Origin: Nonomuraea spiralis | GTDB taxonomy: Bacteria > Actinomycetota > Actinomycetes > Streptosporangiales > Streptosporangiaceae | Direction of reading: 5' to 3' | Assembly: GCF_014648435.1 (NCBI RefSeq) | Contig: NZ_BMRC01000021.1 | Coordinates: forward strand, 62,001 to 126,000 | DNA: 64,000 nucleotides | Shown: in pieces, positions 1 to 8,132 of the stretch | Numbering within the stretch: position 1 is the stretch's first letter | Layout: each line of letters begins with the position of its first letter | Program-made: the position numbers and the translations under genes | The notes under the pieces: model-generated | The model's database searches: none | Seen by the model: only the letters and a program-made list of their open reading frames with translations | What the model was told of the DNA's origin: nothing

Positions 1-165
1 CCGCTCGACGCTCTCGATCACGGCCAGGCGGCCGTTGAGCGCGAGGTCGAGGATGTCGGCGCGGCTCTTGGGACGCAGGCGCACCCGGCTGCCCGGGGAC
101 AGCCGCACGCCGTCGACGATCACCTCGGCGGGGCCGAGCCGATCCGTCTGGGACCAGGTTTCCAT
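1..165 (-). CDS. Hypothetical protein, hydrogenase-cluster type (partial, C-terminus beyond window)
   Basis: Only the first 55 codons are present; the gene runs off the left edge. It starts METWSQTDRLGPAEVIVDGV and continues with a basic, beta-rich segment (SPGSRVRLRPKSRADILDL) that could be a small barrel fold. The ATG lies one base after the TGA of the upstream gene, so the two are almost certainly translated from one mRNA. No catalytic motif is visible. From memory, short proteins of this kind sit next to hydrogenase maturation proteases and [NiFe] hydrogenase subunits in actinobacteria, but nothing in the window proves this. Function unknown. Confidence 0.6.
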   Translation of the reverse strand, partial: METWSQTDRLGPAEVIVDGVRLSPGSRVRLRPKSRADILDLALNGRLAVIESVER

Positions 166-166
166 G

Positions 167-1063
167 TCACGTCTCCCGCATGGTGCCGTGCAGGCGCATG
201 AGCTCTTCGGGGGTGGGCGAGAGCACGCTGAGCGTGAGGAGCCGGTCGATCTCCGTGGCGTCGAACGTGCCGCTCTCCGGCGCGATCCTGGGATGGTCGT
301 ACAGGATGACCGGCGCGGACAACATCGTGTGCCGGTCGCCCTCCTCGCCCACCAGGACGGGCCAGGTGCCGACGTTGTGGCAGCCCGCGGCGAGCGTGCG
401 CAGTCCGTCGGGCGGCTCCATCAGCGAGACGAACCGGCCGCCCGGCGAGCTGACGACGGTGTGCGCGGAGACCAGGGTGTGCTTCATGGCCTCCGCGCGC
501 GAGTCGCCCTGCCAGGGGCTCGTGTTCGCCACCCGTACGGTGAGCCTGAACAGCCCCTCGCACAGGCGCTCGGCGAACACCTCGGCCAGGCCGCTGAGCG
601 CCTCCCAGCCGCGCAGCAGCACGCCCTCGCCGTCGAGCCATTCGGCCCGCTGGCCCGGCGGCACGTCGATCTCCATCCGGACCGGGCCGGACAGCAGGTC
701 GGTCAGCCGCAGGCCGGTCTCGGCCACCTCGCGTTCCTTGGCCTCCTCCCGGGGCAGGTGACGGGTGCCGCCGACGGTCAGCTCGGGCACGGGGACCAGC
801 TCGCCCTCGCGCCGCACGGCCACCTCGCAGGTCACCAGGTGGAGGAAGCGGACATGTACGTCGACGACGTCGTCGCCGTGCGCCTCCAGCAGGCACTGGG
901 TCTGGGTCAGCCACGGGTTGCCCTCGTGCGCCCGGCCGTAGGACTCGGGGTGCACCCCGCCGAACGTCCAGCGCCGCCGGTCGGGGACGGGCGAGCGGCG
1001 GTTGGGCCACAGCAGGTAGCCCTCGTAGAGCACGGCGCGGGCGATGCGCCTCACGTGGTCCAT
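167..1063 (-). CDS. Conserved protein of unknown function, hydrogenase-cluster associated
   Basis: 298 residues. I chose the start MDHVRRIARAVLYEGYLLWP because the segment VLYEGYLLWPNRRS is the usual N-terminal signature of this family, and because the longer frame upstream only reads through the preceding gene. There is no signal peptide, membrane segment or recognisable catalytic motif; conserved-looking blocks include WLTQTQCLLE and SPTPEELMRLHGTMR. It overlaps the end of the NifU-like gene by 13 bases and is followed one base later by the next gene, so it is the middle member of a tight operon. The family is seen in actinobacterial [NiFe]-hydrogenase clusters (established context, recalled rather than searched). 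A role in hydrogenase assembly is inference only. Confidence 0.7.
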   Translation of the reverse strand: MDHVRRIARAVLYEGYLLWPNRRSPVPDRRRWTFGGVHPESYGRAHEGNPWLTQTQCLLEAHGDDVVDVHVRFLHLVTCEVAVRREGELVPVPELTVGGTRHLPREEAKEREVAETGLRLTDLLSGPVRMEIDVPPGQRAEWLDGEGVLLRGWEALSGLAEVFAERLCEGLFRLTVRVANTSPWQGDSRAEAMKHTLVSAHTVVSSPGGRFVSLMEPPDGLRTLAAGCHNVGTWPVLVGEEGDRHTMLSAPVILYDHPRIAPESGTFDATEIDRLLTLSVLSPTPEELMRLHGTMRET

Positions 1064-1470
1064 CTGCCGGTCCCCACCTTGGGCAGCGGCTGGACGATCT
1101 CGACCCGTTCGACCTCCGGCGCCGCGTCGCGCACGGCCCGCCGTGCCGCGTCGGCCGAGCAGCAACCGCCGTCGTCGAGCCGTACGCGGACGAGGTCGCC
1201 ATCGACCGAGACCACCTCGGCGCCGGTGCCGCGCAGCGCGTCCTCCACCCGGGTGCGTACGTCGATCGGGTGGAGGTCGTGCAGCAGCAGCAGGTGGGCG
1301 ACCACGTCGTCGTCGGCCAGCCGCGCCGCCAGGTCGTCGTCGGCCGCGGCCATGATCCGCGTCAGGCCCTCGCCGTAGAGGTCTAGCAGGGCCTGGGCCA
1401 GCTCGACGGCGGGCGGTTCGGCCCGTTCGAGCAGGCTCTCGATCCTGCCGATGCGTGCGTTCAGCGACAT
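1051..1470 (-). CDS. NifU-like C-terminal domain protein
   Basis: 139 residues starting at ATG with a GGGGGC Shine-Dalgarno-like stretch just upstream. An N-terminal helical part (about residues 1-70, LESLLERAEPPAVELAQALL-like) precedes a NifU C-terminal-type fold (about 75-135). The usual CxxC iron-sulfur ligand pair of Nfu proteins is not present as such; adjacent cysteines occur instead (DDGGCCSADAARRAV). It may therefore bind a cluster differently or serve as a scaffold. It is the first clear gene of a minus-strand operon with two hydrogenase-cluster-type proteins. The 211-base gap upstream (1471-1681) must hold its promoter, although no clear -35/-10 pair stands out. A possible 21-codon leader is discussed in the findings. 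Confidence 0.7.
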   Translation of the reverse strand: MSLNARIGRIESLLERAEPPAVELAQALLDLYGEGLTRIMAAADDDLAARLADDDVVAHLLLLHDLHPIDVRTRVEDALRGTGAEVVSVDGDLVRVRLDDGGCCSADAARRAVRDAAPEVERVEIVQPLPKVGTGRWTT

Positions 1471-1681
1471 GGTGCCCCCAGGACGGTCACACCGTCGAGC
1501 AACCTGTCGTATTTAGCGGCATTCATCGGCCTTAAGCCCCCCAAATGGCCATTGCAGAGGTTTAGCGATGGCGGCACTTGGTAGCCGACCGGTACCTCTA
1601 CGTAGCGGGCATACCGCGTCGGCGGAGACGGCAAACCACGACCCAGCCCCGCCCGTGTCGCCGGGGCCGCCGGGAGCGCCG

Positions 1682-2791
1682 TCAGACCAGCCGGACCGGA
1701 CCGGCGTCGATCGCCACCCGGAACAGCGCGTACGGGTGCCGCCGCAGGTCCCGTCCCTCCTGGAACCTGGCCTGCCGGTGCAGCTGGTTGGCGGTCACGT
1801 ACAGGTGGCCGTCGGACACCGACAGCGTGTCGGGCCACAGCAGGCGGGCGTCGTGGACCAGGGTGTCGATCGTGCCGTCGGGCAGGCGGCGCAGGACGGC
1901 GTTGTGCTCCCAGTCGGTCAGATAGATGCGCCCGGCGTCGTCGGCCTCCAGGCCGTCGGCCGCGCCGCCCTTGTCGCCCTCGTCCCTGACGGTCGCCGCC
2001 ACGTCGGCGTCGTCCAGCGTACGGTCCACCAGCGCGTCGGTGGAGACGCTGTACCAGCGGCGGGACAGCAGGGGGCAGTACCAGAGCCGCTCGCCGCCGG
2101 CCGGGAGCGCGATGCCGTCCGAGCCCATCAGGACCGGCCGCGGCGGGCCGTCCGCCGGCCGTTCCAGGAACGGGCGGCCCTCGGCGACCGGCAGGAAGTC
2201 GGGCGGACCTTCCGCCTTGGTGCTCGGGTGGTCGTGCAGCCGCCGCCAAGCCTGCCCGCTGGCCAGGTCGACCACGACGATCGCGTTGGGGCCCTTGTCG
2301 GCGGAGTCGGTGAGGTAGGCGACCCCTTTGCGCAGGTCGAACCGTACGTCGTTGAGGTAGGAGGTCTCCAGAGCGGCGCCGCGGTCGAACAGGATGACCT
2401 TGACCACGGTGTCGGTCTCCAGGTCCACGCAGACGAGCTTCGGACCGCCCTTCCTGGTGGGCCGGAACATCGGGCTGCCGGTGTCCAGGATCCACAGCCG
2501 GTCCATGGGATCGACGACCACGCTCTGCACCGAGACCAGCCACTTCGACGGCTCGTCGGCCTCGTCGTTCCACACCTGGTCGGGGTAGGGCACGACTTTC
2601 CCGTCCACCAGCTCGACCACGGTCGCCGGAACGTCGTCACCCCACCTGGGGAAGTTGACGAAGATCCGGCCCGTACGCGAGACCGTGACGCCCGTCGGCA
2701 TCGGGCCGGATTCGAAGGCGTGCACGAGCTCCAGTTTCCCGATGGGCTCATCGACCGGCTGAACGCCGCCGCGGCCGTTCCCCTTCGCCAT
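1682..2791 (-). CDS. Major royal jelly protein/yellow-like beta-propeller protein
   Basis: 369 residues. The ATG start (MAKGNGRGG) follows GGGGGGAAC, a good ribosome-binding site; a TTG 30 bases upstream is less likely. The sequence has the repeated beta-propeller blades of the MRJP/yellow family: GVTVSRTGRIFVNFPRWGD near the N-terminus, VVDPMDRLWILDTG around residue 95, and GIALPAGGERLWYCPLLSRR in the middle, ending with WPDTLSVSDGHLYVTANQLH. Bacterial members resemble SMP-30-like lactonases but their substrates are unknown. There is no signal peptide, so it is probably cytoplasmic. It starts 39 bases after an alpha/beta hydrolase gene on the same strand, suggesting a two-gene unit acting on one small molecule (inference). 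Confidence 0.8.
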   Translation of the reverse strand: MAKGNGRGGVQPVDEPIGKLELVHAFESGPMPTGVTVSRTGRIFVNFPRWGDDVPATVVELVDGKVVPYPDQVWNDEADEPSKWLVSVQSVVVDPMDRLWILDTGSPMFRPTRKGGPKLVCVDLETDTVVKVILFDRGAALETSYLNDVRFDLRKGVAYLTDSADKGPNAIVVVDLASGQAWRRLHDHPSTKAEGPPDFLPVAEGRPFLERPADGPPRPVLMGSDGIALPAGGERLWYCPLLSRRWYSVSTDALVDRTLDDADVAATVRDEGDKGGAADGLEADDAGRIYLTDWEHNAVLRRLPDGTIDTLVHDARLLWPDTLSVSDGHLYVTANQLHRQARFQEGRDLRRHPYALFRVAIDAGPVRLV

Positions 2792-2830
2792 GTTCCCCCC
2801 GTTCCCCGGACTGCCGGGCAACTGCCCAGG

Positions 2831-3679
2831 TCAGGCCGGGAGAAACAGCGTCTTCTCCAGCCATGGCCGCAGGATCGGCAGCGCGTTCGCCGACTGCATG
2901 GCCCCGGTGTGGTCGAGCCCGTCGAGCACCTCGACGTCCCATCCGAGCGCCTCGATGGCCGCCCGGTCGCGCAGCAGCGGGCCCGCGATGCTCACGTGGG
3001 TGCCGCCCCAGCGCTCGTCGTACACGATCTCGTCCTGCGAGCCGGCGAAGCACAGGCGGGGGCAGGACAGGCGCACCTGGCTGTCGTCGAAGCCGCGCAG
3101 CGCCTGGTAGAGGCTGAGGAACTGGCGGGCCTGCCCCTCACCCAGCGTCACCTCGGTCGACGACCAGTCCCCCGGCTCGCCCGTCCCCGTGGCGGGCGGC
3201 GTGGCGGTCTTCGGCGCGACGGCCATCTCGTACGTCGCCTCGGTGACCCGCAACATCGCCGCGTACGGGCCGTTGAGCGGCGGGAAACCGCCCATGACCA
3301 GCGCCGAGAGCCGGTCGGTGCGCAGGGCGAGCTGAAGCCCGCTGAGCGCCAGCCAGGAGTAGCCGTAGTAGGCGAACCGGTCGGCCCCCACCGCGTCGGC
3401 CACCGCCAGGATGTCGGCGGACACGTTGTCGGGGGTCAGCGTGTCCGGCTTGGGGTTGGCCAGCACGTGGCCCTCGTAGTCGAAGGCCACGACGCGGAAG
3501 GCGTCGGAGAGGCCGTCGATGAGCGAACGGCCGAGCGCGGGGTCGGCGCCCCACTGCCGCATCGCCTCGGCCTGCTCGCCCTCGACCGGCGTCGGGTTGA
3601 CGGGCATGAGCACGACCGGCCCCGAGCCGTGGACCTCCACCTCGATGGTGCTTCCGTCGTGCAGCGTCGCCTCGGACAT
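2831..3679 (-). CDS. Alpha/beta fold hydrolase with unusual nucleophile elbow
   Basis: 282 residues from ATG (MSEATLHDGSTIEVE), preceded by GAGGAGA at good spacing. The fold is shown by the oxyanion-region strand VVLMPVNP, the nucleophile elbow YYGYSWLALSG around residue 120, an acidic loop GSQDEIVYDE and a C-terminal histidine in DGLDHTGAM, giving a plausible Ser-Asp-His triad. The elbow reads G-Y-S-W-L, so the second glycine of the usual GxSxG is replaced by leucine; this may narrow the elbow or alter the substrate. It precedes the MRJP-like gene by 39 bases. No signal peptide; likely cytosolic. Substrate unknown. Confidence 0.8.
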   Translation of the reverse strand: MSEATLHDGSTIEVEVHGSGPVVLMPVNPTPVEGEQAEAMRQWGADPALGRSLIDGLSDAFRVVAFDYEGHVLANPKPDTLTPDNVSADILAVADAVGADRFAYYGYSWLALSGLQLALRTDRLSALVMGGFPPLNGPYAAMLRVTEATYEMAVAPKTATPPATGTGEPGDWSSTEVTLGEGQARQFLSLYQALRGFDDSQVRLSCPRLCFAGSQDEIVYDERWGGTHVSIAGPLLRDRAAIEALGWDVEVLDGLDHTGAMQSANALPILRPWLEKTLFLPA

Positions 3680-3731
3680 CGCCTCTCCTCGAATTCGATA
3701 CACCGTAAACTGTTTGTCCGGCGAGGATAGC

Positions 3732-5339
3732 TTATGGCGTAAAGAGTCGCAACGGACTGGGCGCCGGCACGCACCGCATGTCCGCGCCGTCCGCCTCCAG
3801 CCAGCGCAGCAGCAGGTTGGCCTTGGCCGGCACGTACGGGTCCGCGAGCAGCGCGCGCAGCTCCTCGGGCTCGCCGAGCTCCCCGGCGCACCCGGCGAAC
3901 ACCGCCCTGGCAGCGGCCCACAACTCGGCCCGCAGCTCCGGATGCCGTTCGGCCACCGCGCCGGCGATCTCGACGAGGTTGTTGACGACCAGGCAGTACA
4001 GCAGCCGTTCCCAGCCGTAGGCGGCGCTCACGACGGGCGTGCGGGCGCCGGGCAGGCTGTGGCGGTCCGCGGTCAGCTTGACCCCCTCGTGGTCGCGGAA
4101 GATCGCCTGGCCGGGCACACCCCGCTCGTCCACGCCGATGAGCACGTTCTGCAGGTGGCATTCGAGCACCACGCCGTGGCGGAAGTAGGCGTGCAGGACC
4201 GGCGGCACGACGTGGTCGAGGTAGTGCCGCCACCACACGAGCGCGCCGTCGGCGTCGAGGCCGTCCAGCGGGTTGCCGGGGAAGCCCTCGCTGACCCCCG
4301 CGGCCAGCAGCGCCGTCAGCCCCGGGCGCAGGTGCCCGCCCAGCCCGTCGCGGACGATCACCGCCAGCGCCTCGCCGCCGTCCGACCCCAGCTCCACGCT
4401 GCGGTAGCCGCGGTCGCTGAGCACGGCGGGCCGCGGCCGGTGCTCGGGCAGGTCGTCGAACGCCACCCGCAGCAGGTCGTCGATCAGGCCGAGCCAGCGC
4501 AGGTCGTGCAACCACAGGCGGCGGATGTCGTTCGTGATGCGCACGTCCAGGCTGAACTTGCAGAACAGGTCCGCCTCCGGCAGGTACACCGTGCGGATCG
4601 AGGCGGTCGGCACGGCCGTCGCCGTCGTGACGCCGAGGTGGCGCAGCTCCTTGAGGCCCCCCAGCAGCTCCACCTGCCACGGATGGGCGGGCAGCAGCAC
4701 CAGGCCGTCGGGGGCGGGCGGCCCGAGCCGGTCGAGCGCGCCCGCGTCGCCCTGCTCGACCAGCGCCTCGGCGGGCACCCCGAGCAGCGGCAGCGCGAAG
4801 CTCGCGTGGACCTCCGGCGAGTAGGCCAGCCAGGACTCCGGGCCCGACCCGCCGCGGGCCTTGGGCGCGGGGTGGTAGCGGTGACCGGCGACCAGCGCCT
4901 GCTCCGAGCGCAGGTACGGGTCGGCGGGTGGGGTGGCGGTCCGCCGGGCCGTCAGCAGCGTGGCCATGACGTCCCGGCTGCCGGCGATCTCCCCGGCCAG
5001 GGACGGGTTGGCGTGGCCGGTGCCCGCCAGCAGCTCGGCCTCGGTCAGCGCCACCAGGTCGTCCAGCGACAGCGGGTTCGGGCCGCCGGAGGTTTGGAGG
5101 GAGGGCGGGCCGGGGTAGCGTCCGGGTCCGACGCGCAGCACGTGCCCGGTCGCGGGCAGCTCCCACAGGCCGCCTTCCGCCTCGGCCCCGGACGGGGTCG
5201 CGACGGGACGGGCGACCTCGCGGAGCAGGCAGTTGAGCAGGGCCGTCACCGAGAGGGCTTCGGCCTGCTCCGCGGCCTGCCGGGTCCGTACCTCGTGCTC
5301 CGCGCCGGTCGGCGGGAGGAGGTCGTCGATATATGCCAT
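3732..5339 (-). CDS. IucA/IucC family NRPS-independent siderophore (NIS) synthetase 1
   Basis: 535 residues, start MAYIDDLLPP with AGGACAGG upstream. The family signature is clear: GHRYHPAPKARGG (nucleotide-binding HP.K motif, about residue 155), LLPAHPWQ (about 225), SIRTVYLP and KFSLDVRITNDIRRL (about 255-280), HLQNVLIGVDERG and FRDHEGVKL (about 420-440), plus the C-terminal FhuF-like part. Such enzymes join a carboxylate (often citrate or succinyl units) to an amine by adenylation to build hydroxamate or carboxylate siderophores. It is transcribed divergently from a second IucA/IucC homologue. No hydroxylase, decarboxylase, exporter or uptake gene lies in the window, so the product cannot be named. 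No classical IdeR/DmdR iron box was recognised between the two genes. Confidence 0.92.
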   Translation of the reverse strand: MAYIDDLLPPTGAEHEVRTRQAAEQAEALSVTALLNCLLREVARPVATPSGAEAEGGLWELPATGHVLRVGPGRYPGPPSLQTSGGPNPLSLDDLVALTEAELLAGTGHANPSLAGEIAGSRDVMATLLTARRTATPPADPYLRSEQALVAGHRYHPAPKARGGSGPESWLAYSPEVHASFALPLLGVPAEALVEQGDAGALDRLGPPAPDGLVLLPAHPWQVELLGGLKELRHLGVTTATAVPTASIRTVYLPEADLFCKFSLDVRITNDIRRLWLHDLRWLGLIDDLLRVAFDDLPEHRPRPAVLSDRGYRSVELGSDGGEALAVIVRDGLGGHLRPGLTALLAAGVSEGFPGNPLDGLDADGALVWWRHYLDHVVPPVLHAYFRHGVVLECHLQNVLIGVDERGVPGQAIFRDHEGVKLTADRHSLPGARTPVVSAAYGWERLLYCLVVNNLVEIAGAVAERHPELRAELWAAARAVFAGCAGELGEPEELRALLADPYVPAKANLLLRWLEADGADMRCVPAPSPLRLFTP

Positions 5340-5394
5340 GGCGACCTGTCCTACCCTTTTGTACTGATCAGTGTCCACAGGGTTGTCACCGGGG

Positions 5395-7050
5395 ATGTTC
5401 CTGGATACGGCGGGGGTCATGCGGCATTCGGTGGAGTTCGCGGCGGACCTGGCCGCCGTGCGCCCAGATCTCTCACCCGGGTACGCCGCGGCCCTTCCCG
5501 GCGCACGGGCCGCCGTCATGGGCCGGTTGTGGCGCGGCCTGCTCTGCGAGCCCCTGCCCGGCCTCGGCGAGCGCGTGGCCACGGGCGGTAACGTCCGCGT
5601 ACGGCTCGCGGACGGCCGCGACCTGACCGGGCCGGCCCGGCTGCCGTACGACCTGGCCGGCGAGCCGGTGTTGCGGCTGGACGGCGTCGCGTACGCCGAT
5701 CCGGCCGGGCTGCTGGTCGCGCTCGGCCTGCCCGGCTCGGAAGGGCTGGTCGACGACCTGGACAACAGCGTCGCCTCCATGGCGCTCTCCCGCGCGGGCG
5801 CGGCCTCCCCCGTCCGCGAGCCGGGCCCCGAACACCACGAGCAGAGCGTGGTCGACGGCCATCCCTACCATCCGGGCTGCCGCAACCGGCCCGGAGTGTC
5901 GGTGGCCGAGCAGCTGGCGTACATGCCGGAGCACCGGCCCGTCGTCGCGCTCGACCTGGTGTCGGTGCCCGCCGCCGAATGCCTGGTCACGGGGCCGTGG
6001 CCGGGCTCGCTCATGGACGGCGACCGGCTGCTGCTGCCCGTGCACCCCTGGCAGACCCGTCACGTGCTGCCGGAGCTGGGCGTGCGCCCGTACGCGACCG
6101 GGGTGCTGCCCTGCCACCCGCTGATGTCCGTACGGACCCTCGCCCCCCTGGACGGCGGCCCGCACCTCAAGACGGCCTTCACCGCCCGGATGACCTCCGG
6201 CGTCAGGGACATCTCACCCGGCTCGGTACGCGACTGCGTCCCCCTGTCGGACCTGCTCACCACCCTGTCGGCCCGGCTGGGCGGCCGGCCGCGCATCGCC
6301 CGCTACCTGTCCGGGGCCGCGGCCGCCGTCCACGGCGAGCACACCGCTGACCTGTCCGTCATGCTGCGCGAGCCGACCCCGCGCCGGCCCGGCCGCACCG
6401 TGCTCCCCGTCGCGGCCCTCGCCGTCCCGCCGGCCGGGGACGGGACCGCCTTCCCCCTCGCCGGGCTGATCGGGACGGCCCGGCACGAGGCGGCGCGCGA
6501 GTGGCTGGCGGCCTTCGCCGACGTGGCGATGGCGGCGGCGCTCGGCCTGCTGGCGCTCGGGGTCGCGCTGGAGGCCCACGGCCAGAACCTGCTGGTCGTG
6601 CTCGACCGGCGGGGCGCGCCCGTCGAGCTGGTCTACCGCGACCTGGCCGACGTCCGGATCAGCCCGGCCCGGCTGGCCCGCAACGGGTTCGGGAGGCCGC
6701 CGGTCAGCGCCCGGCTGCTCAGCGACGACCCGGAGGTCCTGCACGCCAAGCTCTTCGGCTCGCTTGTCGGCACCACGTTCGGCAGTCTCGTCTCCCTTCT
6801 GGGTCAGGGGGACCGTACCTCTGAGTCACGTCTGTGGGCCGTCGTGGCGGCGGCGGCGCGGCGGGCCTTCGACGCGCTCCCCGACACCGCGGACGTGCGC
6901 GCCGACCGCGACGCCCTGTTCGGCGAGCGGATCCGGGTGAAGGCGCACCTGCTCGCGCGACTGGCCGGCGCCCCGCCCGGCGACAGCTGGACGACCCTGC
7001 CCAACCCCCTCACCCAGGGCGCGTCCTGGGCCCTCGCTCACGCACAGTGA
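5395..7050 (+). CDS. IucA/IucC family NIS synthetase 2
   Basis: About 551 residues; the start is uncertain between GTG 5371, ATG 5395 and ATG 5419, none of which has an ideal ribosome-binding site. Family motifs are present: VDGHPYHPGCRNRPG (HP motif with the usual lysine replaced by arginine), LLPVHPWQTRHVLPEL, PLMSVRTLAPLD, LKTAFTARMTSGVRDISPG, EAHGQNLLVVLDRRG and VYRDLADVRIS. The C-terminal part is intact. Only about 55-80 bases separate it from the divergent first synthetase, so they probably share a control region and act as successive condensing enzymes, as in other two-synthetase NIS pathways. The sequence differs strongly from its partner, so they are not recent duplicates. Confidence 0.9.
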   Translation: MFLDTAGVMRHSVEFAADLAAVRPDLSPGYAAALPGARAAVMGRLWRGLLCEPLPGLGERVATGGNVRVRLADGRDLTGPARLPYDLAGEPVLRLDGVAYADPAGLLVALGLPGSEGLVDDLDNSVASMALSRAGAASPVREPGPEHHEQSVVDGHPYHPGCRNRPGVSVAEQLAYMPEHRPVVALDLVSVPAAECLVTGPWPGSLMDGDRLLLPVHPWQTRHVLPELGVRPYATGVLPCHPLMSVRTLAPLDGGPHLKTAFTARMTSGVRDISPGSVRDCVPLSDLLTTLSARLGGRPRIARYLSGAAAAVHGEHTADLSVMLREPTPRRPGRTVLPVAALAVPPAGDGTAFPLAGLIGTARHEAAREWLAAFADVAMAAALGLLALGVALEAHGQNLLVVLDRRGAPVELVYRDLADVRISPARLARNGFGRPPVSARLLSDDPEVLHAKLFGSLVGTTFGSLVSLLGQGDRTSESRLWAVVAAAARRAFDALPDTADVRADRDALFGERIRVKAHLLARLAGAPPGDSWTTLPNPLTQGASWALAHAQ

Positions 7051-7151
7051 GCGCCTGGCTCTTTTCCCGGCCGAGGAGGAGGATGGAGCAAGCCCGCCCC
7101 TGCGGCGCGCCGATCTCCGATCACGCAGAGTTCAGGGAAGGAGCGGATCCG

Positions 7152-8132
7152 GTGATGCAGCTATCCGTACGGCTCGTCCCCGTCGGCGACACCACTCTGG
7201 TGATCGCCCTGGCGGGCGAACTCGACTCGACGACCAGTCCCATCCTGGCCGCCTTCCTCGACCCCCTGCCGCGCTCGCGGGTGAAACACGTGATCGTGGC
7301 CGCGGGAGACCTCTGGTTCTGCGACCTCAACGGCCTCGAAAAGCTTGCGATCACCCACCGCGCCATGCAGGTGAAGGGCGGCCACCTGGCCGTGGCCGAG
7401 GCCCAGCCCGCGCTCCGCCGTCTCGTCGCGCTCATGGCCGAGCACGGCGGCACCGCGATCCCCGTCTTCACCGCGATGCCTGACGCCCTGGCCGGGACCG
7501 GCATCGAGATCTACGAGCAGGCCGGGCCGCCCAGGCCGCTCGGCCGGCACCTGCCGCACTTCCGCCGGGCCCGCGACCCCCGCCTCGAACGGCCCCACCG
7601 CGCGCGCCCCGCCCGCTGGCCGGCGATCATCCACCGGCTCCGGACGGCCAACGAGGAGCTGGAGAGCGCGAACGAGGAGCTGCGCTCGGCCAACGACGAG
7701 CTGCGGCACGCCAACGACGCGCTCACCGCCCGTACGACTGAGCTCGACGAGGTCAGCAGGTTCACCGACTCGCTGGTCCGCGGCCTGGGCGACGCCGTGG
7801 TGGTGCTCGACGCGGACATGCGGGTGGTCATCTGGGGGGCGATGGCCGAGGAGTTGTGGGGGGTGCGGGCCGGCGAGGCGGTGGGCCGTCCGCTCGCCTC
7901 GCTCGGCACCTGGCTGCCGGTGGAGGCGATCGTCCCGCTCGTCCGCGACACGCTGGCCGGCGGCGCCGGGCGAGCCGGGTCCAGGAGGGTCGCGCTCGAC
8001 GCCGTCAACGAGCGCGGACGGCCGACGCCGCTCACCGTCGAGCTGTCCCACCTGCGTACGGGCGGCGACTCCGGGCACGGCCTGATCATCGCCATGAAGG
8101 TGCCGCGGTCCGGCGACTCACATGATCGCTAG
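7152..8132 (+). CDS. STAS domain - coiled coil - PAS domain regulatory protein
   Basis: 326 residues. Start GTG at 7152, eight bases after AAGGAG; the next codon is also ATG. Residues about 1-115 form a STAS (anti-sigma antagonist-type) domain with the block VIVAAGDLWFCDLNGLEKL; the phosphorylatable serine position is replaced by asparagine (CDLNG). Around residues 160-195 a near-tandem heptad run (ANEELESANEEL, RSANDELRHANDAL) forms a coiled coil, followed by a PAS domain (DAVVVLDADMRVVIWGAMAE, about 215-320). No output domain is visible, so it probably works by protein-protein contact, as in sigma-factor partner-switching. It overlaps the end of the convergent SDR gene by 15 bases. Confidence 0.85.
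   Translation: MMQLSVRLVPVGDTTLVIALAGELDSTTSPILAAFLDPLPRSRVKHVIVAAGDLWFCDLNGLEKLAITHRAMQVKGGHLAVAEAQPALRRLVALMAEHGGTAIPVFTAMPDALAGTGIEIYEQAGPPRPLGRHLPHFRRARDPRLERPHRARPARWPAIIHRLRTANEELESANEELRSANDELRHANDALTARTTELDEVSRFTDSLVRGLGDAVVVLDADMRVVIWGAMAEELWGVRAGEAVGRPLASLGTWLPVEAIVPLVRDTLAGGAGRAGSRRVALDAVNERGRPTPLTVELSHLRTGGDSGHGLIIAMKVPRSGDSHDR

Noticed and set aside
1051..1470. Nitrogen fixation role for the NifU-like gene
   Set aside because: Only the NifU C-terminal domain is present and there are no nif genes; a general iron-sulfur or hydrogenase context is more likely.
1568..3730. 720-codon plus-strand open frame
   Set aside because: It lies antisense to the MRJP-like and hydrolase genes, is rich in Arg, Gly, Val and His without any domain, and reflects the GC-rich third-position pattern of the true genes.
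5340..5420. IdeR/DmdR iron box between the siderophore synthetase genes
   Set aside because: I looked for a TTAGGTTAGGCTAACCTAA-like palindrome and found no convincing match.
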